A stretch of 44,846 nt of DNA, from NCBI RefSeq assembly GCF_000426545.1, contig NZ_AUFO01000008.1:1-44846 (forward strand). The letters are read 5' to 3'. Of the stretch, positions 40,590 through 44,846 are shown piece after piece. The position numbers and the translations under genes are program-made. The notes beneath the pieces are model-generated. The model saw only the letters and a program-made list of their open reading frames with translations, ran no database searches and was not told the DNA's origin. Position 1 is the first letter of the stretch. The number at the start of each line of letters is the position of its first letter. Source of the stretch: Paenibacillus massiliensis subsp. panacisoli DSM 21345 (GTDB lineage: Bacteria; Bacillota; Bacilli; Paenibacillales; Paenibacillaceae).

Positions 40590-40673
40590 ATAATCATTCC
40601 TTTCTAAGTAGGAGTTTTGTACATCACTGTCGAACAGTTGTTAATTGAAGATGATTTCGAAAGGGTGTTACTT

Positions 40674-41054
40674 ATGAGGTTAGATCATGATTGTGTCAGA
40701 GATATCTTACTTACAATCGAGAAATATTCGACTTTGAACAATGTTTTGACTTCATTCCATTTCCAAGGATTCGATGAAACGAAATCCTACCCGTTAGAAG
40801 ACATCATTTACACTATCGCTCGCCTTAATGAAGCTGGATTTCTGAATGGTAGTTTCAGAGCTTATGACAATTGGCCTCTCCCCCTGATTTCTGGGCTCAC
40901 CTACAAAGGGCATGAGTTCCTTGATAACATTCGTGATAACAATGTCTGGGAAAAGACGAAGGAAAAGGTTGGTTCGTCGTTCGCCAGCGTTTCAATATCA
41001 GTCATTGGGCAAGTCGCTGGAAGCATCGCTAAAGGTATGATGGGATTTCCTTAA
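40674..41054 (+). CDS. DUF2513-family protein
   Basis: The 126-residue protein has MRLDHDCVRDILLTIEKYST, IARLNEAGFLNGSF, and LISGLTYKGHEFLDNIRDNN, the complete DUF2513 pattern, then a C-terminal hydrophobic stretch. ATG 40674 follows AAAGGGTG; the family starts near this Met, so an upstream TTG is rejected. The gene is on the plus strand within a minus-strand early region and converges with the gene at 40998, overlapping it by 57 bases. It is likely a separately expressed cargo gene with unknown role. Confidence 0.85.
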   Translation: MRLDHDCVRDILLTIEKYSTLNNVLTSFHFQGFDETKSYPLEDIIYTIARLNEAGFLNGSFRAYDNWPLPLISGLTYKGHEFLDNIRDNNVWEKTKEKVGSSFASVSISVIGQVAGSIAKGMMGFP

Positions 41055-41261
41055 TTCTGTGTTCCTTTCCTCAAGAAACTTTCGAACGTCATTCATAAAG
41101 TCTTCGTGCTTGTTCAAATGAAGATCATCCGAAATCATATCGAACGATACAACGATCTCACTTACTGCAGTTTCGTGCGGCATCCCTTTGGTAATCTGGT
41201 TTATTCTGTACCCTGCCAGATATACATTAGGGATGTTTTTTTCTCCTAGTAATTGAGTCAT
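40998..41261 (-). CDS. Small phage protein convergent with DUF2513 gene
   Basis: The 87-residue product (EKNIPNVYLAGYRINQITKG, DMISDDLHLNKHEDFMNDVR) starts in a repeated boundary sequence (GAAACTGC before ATG) and overlaps the antirepressor stop by 4 bases. Its 3' end overlaps the plus-strand gene. No family recognised. Confidence 0.65.
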   Translation of the reverse strand: MTQLLGEKNIPNVYLAGYRINQITKGMPHETAVSEIVVSFDMISDDLHLNKHEDFMNDVRKFLEERNTELRKSHHTFSDASSDLPND

Positions 41262-41275
41262 GCAGTTTCCTCCTT
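41257..41275 (-). repeat. Gene-boundary repeat G (second copy 42000-42018)
   Basis: A 19-base sequence, AAGGAGGAAACTGCATGAC, with ribosome site and start codon is identical at 42000-42018, in front of the antirepressor gene. The genes it starts are unrelated. Confidence 0.9.
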
Positions 41276-42004
41276 CTCAATCGTGGGTAGAATGCCTTCG
41301 CCTTTAAGTAGGTCATAGATGAACAGTCTGCCTTTCTGCGTCCATTTCGTGCTAACCTTCGAGTTATCAGCGTCTATAACGTGCGTCGAGGTCTGTGTAT
41401 AGCCTTTGTCCTGATACTTCGCATATAAGAGCCAAATGTCACCTTGTTTGAATTGAACACCGAGGTCGTGAAGCATTTGATTCATAGCTTTGGCGCTCAT
41501 GCCGTAGTCCTTTGCAATCTTCGATACAGAAAGTAGCGACTTGTTTTGTAACACTAGATCGTAGTAAGAAGCTTTCGGCTGCAGTTCGTTATTTTGTTGC
41601 ACGAGTACCAAGTTTTCCGTTGTCAGCGCAGCTACCTTTCGTTCCAGAAATTCATGTGCTCGTTTGATGACCATTTCAGGGCTATTCCACTTACGCTCAA
41701 GGTCGAGGAAGTATTGACGTGCTTCCCTGCCTTTATCGTTACGTTGGATCATGCACAGTTCTTTTGCCATCTCGATTTTGATGTGATGGTCGACTACATC
41801 TTGTACCCCTCCAAGGGTCGGACATTTTTGGGTCACCCTTACGAAGTCTACATTTTCAACGAATCCGTATTCGACCATTCTTCCAAACCATTTCCTGTAC
41901 TCTGTACCAATCTCCAGAAACTCATGAAGATCACGACCACTTACGAGTAGGTTCCCGTTTTCGTTCGAGATGGTTGGAATCAATGATGTTTGAGTTACTG
42001 TCAT
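41258..42004 (-). CDS. Phage antirepressor (AntA/AntB plus KilA-C type)
   Basis: The 248-residue protein has an N-terminal AntA/AntB domain: VSGRDLHEFLEIGTEYRKWF then GRMVEYGFVENVDFVRVTQK and HIKIEMAKELCMIQRNDKGR, and a C-terminal KilA-C/ANT-like part: LLSVSKIAKDYGMSAKAMNQ and MLHDLGVQFKQGDIWLLYAK. Such proteins bind or replace the repressor to favour lytic growth. It lies in the early transcript after the Cro-like gene. Confidence 0.93.
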   Translation of the reverse strand: MTVTQTSLIPTISNENGNLLVSGRDLHEFLEIGTEYRKWFGRMVEYGFVENVDFVRVTQKCPTLGGVQDVVDHHIKIEMAKELCMIQRNDKGREARQYFLDLERKWNSPEMVIKRAHEFLERKVAALTTENLVLVQQNNELQPKASYYDLVLQNKSLLSVSKIAKDYGMSAKAMNQMLHDLGVQFKQGDIWLLYAKYQDKGYTQTSTHVIDADNSKVSTKWTQKGRLFIYDLLKGEGILPTIEKEETA

Positions 42005-42051
42005 GCAGTTTCCTCCTTATGGGGTGATAAGCTTGTCCGCCGAAACGACTC

Positions 42052-42192
42052 TTACGAGTCGCCTTCTTGACTTTCTTCATTTTGATTCTGAGTTGGAACA
42101 TATGTCCCATTATTAATTGCTCTCAATATCGCTTTAGCGCACAACTCATGTATGAAGTCCTGGACATCTTTCGGGAATTGCTCAATGTGCAT
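42052..42192 (-). CDS. Small acidic phage protein (46 residues)
   Basis: GGGAGGGGTGATT precedes ATG 42192. The product starts MHIEQFPKDVQDFIHELCAK and ends in an acidic polar tail. A small hairpin (CGACTC/GAGTCG, 42046-42061) covers its stop codon. It is placed between the Cro-like gene and the antirepressor. No family recognised. Confidence 0.6.
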   Translation of the reverse strand: MHIEQFPKDVQDFIHELCAKAILRAINNGTYVPTQNQNEESQEGDS

Positions 42193-42244
42193 AATCACCC
42201 CTCCCGTATATGTGTATGATTTTCTCCAAAGTGGACAACCCTAC

Positions 42245-42466
42245 TTAAAGGGATGTGGTTTGTGTCTTTTTATGACACTTAACTTCAAAAAAAATTTCTA
42301 CTGGCACATTAAAAATTTCGCTAATTGTTACAATCTCATCCACATAAAACTTAGATATACCACTTTCTTTTCTTTTGTAGCCAGTTAGTGATAGACCCAA
42401 CTTATCTGCCACCTGTTGTTGTGTGAGTTTAGCCATTACACGAGCGGCCTTCACTGTGATGGTCAA
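42245..42466 (-). CDS. Cro-like XRE regulator
   Basis: The 73-residue product has KAARVMAKLTQQQVADKLGL then SLTGYKRKESGISKFYVDEI, an XRE HTH. The start is the TTG at 42466, 8 bases after GAGGGGG; the longer frame up to 42526 reads through an operator. It is divergent to the repressor gene, controlled by the same operators, and has a further operator palindrome (42262-42278) in its own 3' end. It should repress the repressor promoter in lytic growth. Confidence 0.82.
   Translation of the reverse strand: MTITVKAARVMAKLTQQQVADKLGLSLTGYKRKESGISKFYVDEIVTISEIFNVPVEIFFEVKCHKKTQTTSL
42262..42278. promoter_or_regulatory. Operator palindrome in the 3' end of the Cro-like gene
   Basis: GTGTC TTTTTAT GACAC, a perfect 5-7-5 palindrome, identical in half-sites to the one in the repressor-Cro intergenic region. 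Its position inside the gene suggests a distant auxiliary operator. Confidence 0.65.
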
Positions 42467-42489
42467 GAGCTTCACCCCCTCTCGTGAAC

Positions 42490-42506
42490 GTGTCTTTTTT
42501 AGACAC
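42490..42506. promoter_or_regulatory. Main operator palindrome of the lysis-lysogeny switch
   Basis: GTGTC TTTTTTA GACAC is a perfect palindrome between the early promoter and the Cro-like gene start. Bound repressor would block early transcription. Confidence 0.75.
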
Positions 42507-42510
42507 CCCA

Positions 42511-42539
42511 ATCTTATCATCACCATCCAAAGCGGTCAA
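42511..42539 (-). promoter_or_regulatory. Early lytic promoter (toward the Cro-like gene)
   Basis: On the minus strand a -35 TTGACC (42534-42539) and a -10 TAAGAT (42511-42516) are spaced by 17 bases. The -35 overlaps an operator half-site at 42537-42553 and the full palindrome lies just downstream of the start, so the promoter is enclosed by repressor sites. Confidence 0.78.
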
Positions 42540-42594
42540 CCATAAAAAGACACAAATAAATATTTTTCTTGTTAAACGTGTCTTTTTATGTATA
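42537..42594. promoter_or_regulatory. Two operator half-sites and the repressor promoter
   Basis: Half-sites GACAC at 42549-42553 and GTGTC at 42578-42582, each with the T/A-rich 7-base spacer but an imperfect second half, lie on both sides of the repressor promoter. Its -10 TATAAT is at 42593-42598 and a -35 TTGTTA at 42569-42574 (18-base spacer). The half-site at 42578 lies between -35 and -10, which suggests autoregulation of the repressor. Confidence 0.6.
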
Positions 42595-42632
42595 TAATAA
42601 ATTCAAACAGTTAGAGGAAGGCGGTTTTTTAG

Positions 42633-43286
42633 TTGTCAGCAAAATCTGATTCTAAATTATTTTATTATGTAGTTGGTAGCAACATAAAAAAATACAGAGA
42701 TGTAAGAAATTATAGTTTACAAGTGCTCGGGGAAAAGGTGGGGCTGACCAAAAAGACAATTCAACGTTATGAAAATGGCGAAATTAAAATAGATATGGAT
42801 AGACTCGCGGATATCGCAGAGGCTTTGGATGTTGAAGTCAAGCAATTACTCGATGGTGCAGAATCATTTCTGGGTGTCGATGTGAACGACTTAGATGTGG
42901 CGAGAATACCTATCGTTGGTAAAGTTTCGTGTGGTAACGGAATCCTTTCATATGAACATATTGAAGGCTATGAAGAGACTCCACGTTCGTGGATAAAAGG
43001 CGGAGATTATTTTTATGTCCGAGCTTCTGGCGATAGCATGGTTAATGCAAGAATTTTTGATGGGGACCTCTTGTTGATTAGAAAACAAGAAGATGTTGAA
43101 GAGGGAGAAATAGCTGCCGTTTCTATTGATGACCAAGTGTACCTGAAAAGAGTTTTCAAAAATAACGGAATTATGATCCTTCAATCAGAAAACAAGGAAA
43201 ATTACGCTCCTATTATTAGAACAAGTGATAACGCTGAAAACATCAGGATACTCGGTAAACTCAAAAAGATAATAATTGATAACTAA
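42633..43286 (+). CDS. CI/LexA-like phage repressor with S24 peptidase domain
   Basis: The 217-residue protein has an XRE HTH at residues 15-60 (YSLQVLGEKVGLTKKTIQRY) and an S24 domain with a probable self-cleavage site C100-G101 in KVSCGNG, catalytic S135 in SGDSM and K172 in YLKRV. Thus it should be inactivated by RecA on DNA damage, which links induction to SOS. The start is the TTG at 42633 after GAGGAAGGCGG, a weak start that suits a low repressor level. It is followed 12 bases on by the integrase gene, so the two form a lysogeny operon. Confidence 0.93.
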   Translation: MSAKSDSKLFYYVVGSNIKKYRDVRNYSLQVLGEKVGLTKKTIQRYENGEIKIDMDRLADIAEALDVEVKQLLDGAESFLGVDVNDLDVARIPIVGKVSCGNGILSYEHIEGYEETPRSWIKGGDYFYVRASGDSMVNARIFDGDLLLIRKQEDVEEGEIAAVSIDDQVYLKRVFKNNGIMILQSENKENYAPIIRTSDNAENIRILGKLKKIIIDN

Positions 43287-43298
43287 GGAGGACCATTC

Positions 43299-44723
43299 GT
43301 GCAACACATTGCAATTTATATTAGAGTTTCAACCGACGAACAGGCTGAACATGGTTATTCAATTGAGATACAGAAACAAAAATTAGAGGCTTTTTGCATA
43401 TCACAAGGCTGGGATTATTATAAGTTTTACATAGATGACGGGTTCACTGGAACAAAGATGGAAAGACCAGCGCTAAAAAGAATGATTAGACACATAGAAG
43501 AAGGAAATGTCTCAACAGTTCTTGTACATAAACTCGACAGACTAAGCAGAAAACAAAAAGATGTTCTACACTTGCTTGAAGATGTTTTTGATAAAAATAA
43601 TGTTACTTTTAAATCATCAACAGAACCTTTTGACACTGCTTCGTCATTTGGTAAAGCTACAATCGGCATTCTTGCCGTATTCGCACAGTTAGAGAGAGAC
43701 ATGATCGTTGAACGAATGACATTAGGAAGAAGGCAACGCGTTGATGCTGGTAAGTGGTATGGTGGCAGAATACCCTTTGGTTACATTTGGAACAAAGAAA
43801 TTGAAATGTTAGAGATAGTACCAGAAGAAGCTATGATAATAAAGCAAATTTACAAACTATACCTTCAAGGTCATTCGAGACTATCAATTGCGGAGTGGGC
43901 AACATCCAGAACCAACAAACGAACAATTGACCACAATATTGTCATGGAAATATTAAAACGGCCCGTATACTCTGGGAAATTCAAAAACTCAGGCAGGATA
44001 GTCCAAGGGAAACATGAGGCTATTATCCCACAAGAAATGTGGGATGCCGTTCAAAGAGAAACCGAAAAAAGAAAAGAGGGCCAAACCCCATTGGGCGAAT
44101 ATTTATTAACTGGCCTCTTAAAGTGTGGGGTATGCGGAGGTCCAATAGTTCATGTGAAACGAGTGACTAAAAGATCAGGCAAAACTTACGCATATGAATT
44201 GTATGCTTGTAAAAAACAGCATGTCAGAGTAAAGGATCGCACTGGTACTTGTACTCTAGGATATCCACGACGAGAACTGGTCGAAAAATATGTGATACAA
44301 CAAATAAAATCGCTTGGCACCAATCCAAAAAAAGTTAATGATCTTCTTCGTGGAGATGATGACTCTTCTGATGCTAAAAGACATATCGACACCATAAGCG
44401 ATTCTTTAAAGAAAATAGATGTTAGTTTGGAAAACCTTTATGACGCTATCGAATCTGGAGATATCAAAGCCTCATCTGTAAGAAGTAGAATAAAAAAGCT
44501 AGAGGAACAACGCGAAAGCCTTGAAAACGATTTGGATGAGATGTTAGACAATTCAACAAGAAAGCATGACAAAAAAATATTCATTGATACAATCACGCAA
44601 ATCGGACTCGCTTGGGATTATTTTGATGAGGATGAGAAGAAAGCAGCTATCAGGAAAATAGTTAACTATGTCACTCTAACCGGCAAAACTAGTGACCCTA
44701 AAATTGATTGGCTTTTAGCTTGA
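43299..44723 (+). CDS. int: Large serine recombinase (phage integrase)
   Basis: The 474-residue protein has the resolvase catalytic domain with S11 in IYIRVSTDEQ, the RxxR region VLVHKLDRLSRKQKD, the recombinase domain (WYGGRIPFGYIWNKE), a zinc ribbon with CGVCGG and a later Cys pair (YACKKQ, TGTC) and a C-terminal coiled coil (IKKLEEQRESLENDLDEML). Start is GTG after AAGGAGG. It cuts attP and attB at a two-base core and inserts the phage into spoVR; excision would need a directionality factor, which is not recognised here. The gene ends 3' next to attP, as in other serine-integrase phages. Confidence 0.96.
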   Translation: MQHIAIYIRVSTDEQAEHGYSIEIQKQKLEAFCISQGWDYYKFYIDDGFTGTKMERPALKRMIRHIEEGNVSTVLVHKLDRLSRKQKDVLHLLEDVFDKNNVTFKSSTEPFDTASSFGKATIGILAVFAQLERDMIVERMTLGRRQRVDAGKWYGGRIPFGYIWNKEIEMLEIVPEEAMIIKQIYKLYLQGHSRLSIAEWATSRTNKRTIDHNIVMEILKRPVYSGKFKNSGRIVQGKHEAIIPQEMWDAVQRETEKRKEGQTPLGEYLLTGLLKCGVCGGPIVHVKRVTKRSGKTYAYELYACKKQHVRVKDRTGTCTLGYPRRELVEKYVIQQIKSLGTNPKKVNDLLRGDDDSSDAKRHIDTISDSLKKIDVSLENLYDAIESGDIKASSVRSRIKKLEEQRESLENDLDEMLDNSTRKHDKKIFIDTITQIGLAWDYFDEDEKKAAIRKIVNYVTLTGKTSDPKIDWLLA

Positions 44724-44726
44724 TTT

Positions 44727-44778
44727 TTCTTCATTCAGGTGGTTGTTCGCTAAAACAAAATACAAATCAAATGAAAAC
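44727..44778 (+). other. attP (circular phage junction) behind the integrase
   Basis: The imperfect inverted repeat TTCATT (44730-44735) / AATGAA (44770-44775) is centred on 44752-44753, exactly where identity with the left phage end begins; TTGTT/AACAA is a nearby second pair. The central AA would be the exchange dinucleotide, and the matching position in attL is 5151-5152. The sequence right of the centre is the phage left arm, so this is a joined attP and not attR. Confidence 0.8.
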
Positions 44779-44846
44779 AAAGAACCCGCTGAAATAAAGG
44801 GTTCTTTGTTTTTTTGGTCTATTTTTTCTTGTTGTAGTAACTAAAT
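44752..44846 (+). repeat. 95-bp terminal repeat, copy 2 (window right end)
   Basis: It is identical to 5151-5245 without a mismatch and contains the same bidirectional terminator (44774-44812). The window ends inside the last codons of the small HTH gene in phage orientation. A repeat that stops at the contig end suggests an overlap of a circular path in the assembly. Confidence 0.97.
44774..44812. terminator. Integrase terminator (second copy)
   Basis: Copy of the 14-bp stem terminator described at 5173-5211. Here it lies 50 bases after the integrase stop and would end the repressor-integrase transcript in the circular phage. Confidence 0.88.

Larger units (their letters stand above)
5151..44751. 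mobile_element. Temperate podovirus-like prophage inserted in spoVR (39,601 bp)
   Basis: The element begins where spoVR homology ends and stops at the junction behind the serine integrase. It has all modules of a functional phage: integrase, repressor/Cro switch, replication, recombination, packaging, capsid, tail, lysis. The size is the distance between the two copies of the 95-base sequence (5151 and 44752). I see no broken phage gene apart from a frameshift that looks programmed, so it is probably able to excise and to form virions. The head-tail genes (N4-gp56 capsid, portal, gp10-like nozzle, no tape measure) point to a short tail. Confidence 0.93.

Noticed and set aside
40628..40634. 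A second perfect Spo0A box (TGTCGAA) upstream of the DUF2513 gene
   Set aside because: It is a single 7-mer without further sites or a fitting -10; a few such matches are expected by chance in 45 kb.
40617..40673. Extended DUF2513 start at TTG 40617
   Set aside because: The family begins at the MRLDHD-like segment, and ATG 40674 has its own AAAGGGTG ribosome site.
44724..44846. attR with return to the host chromosome
   Set aside because: The sequence right of the integrase is the phage left arm, identical to 5151-5245, and contains no SpoVR C-terminal coding sequence.
1..44846. tRNA genes
   Set aside because: I looked for cloverleaf patterns and conserved GGTTCGAATC-type T arms and saw none that I could support; a tRNA search program would decide.

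Overview
The window reads as a Paenibacillus-like Firmicute chromosome end joined to a complete 39.6 kb temperate phage. The first 155 bases are the 5' end of a 16S rRNA gene on the minus strand, of Paenibacillus type by my recollection of such sequences, with tandem rrn promoters and a boxA behind it. Then come a YtcJ-like amidohydrolase and an Sfp-type phosphopantetheinyl transferase (minus), followed by the sporulation genes yhbH and spoVR (plus). spoVR is cut after its 58th codon, at the HWSFGK motif, by the left end of the prophage.

The prophage runs from 5151 to 44751. The last 95 bases of the window (44752-44846) are identical to 5151-5245. So the sequence after the integrase does not return to the chromosome and to the missing spoVR 3' part, but re-enters the phage left arm. 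The right edge is therefore an attP (circle) junction, or a tandem copy, and not attR. The window is probably a contig that starts at a collapsed rRNA operon and ends in the excised phage circle.

Phage layout: 5.2-6.4 kb holds two divergent small HTH genes and a plus-strand Spo0E-like phosphatase gene, whose promoter region carries a cluster of Spo0A-box-like sites. 6.4-25 kb, all minus except one plus-strand SinR/Cas2-like gene, is the late region: endolysin, holin, a very large LPD38-type virion protein, an ejection-type protein with a lytic transglycosylase joined through a canonical -1 frameshift site, tail fibres, a P22 gp10-like nozzle, adaptor, N4-gp56 family capsid, scaffold, portal and terminase. 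There is no tape measure, tube or sheath gene, so the virion is short-tailed (podovirus-like). 25-42 kb, minus, holds the ArpU-like late regulator, a run of small accessory genes with repeated gene-boundary sequences, two methyltransferases, dUTPase, RuvC-like resolvase, DnaB helicase, helicase loader, a DnaD-like initiator containing tandem 11-bp iterons, SSB, ERF recombinase, a hexapeptide-repeat protein, Rha and an antirepressor. 42.2-44.7 kb is the switch: Cro-like gene, operators, LexA-like repressor and large serine integrase, followed by attP.

Taken together, a phage sits in a sporulation gene, carries a putative inhibitor of the Spo0A phosphorelay whose promoter looks Spo0A-responsive, and encodes the serine recombinase that could excise it and restore spoVR. 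This is the most interesting system in the window.
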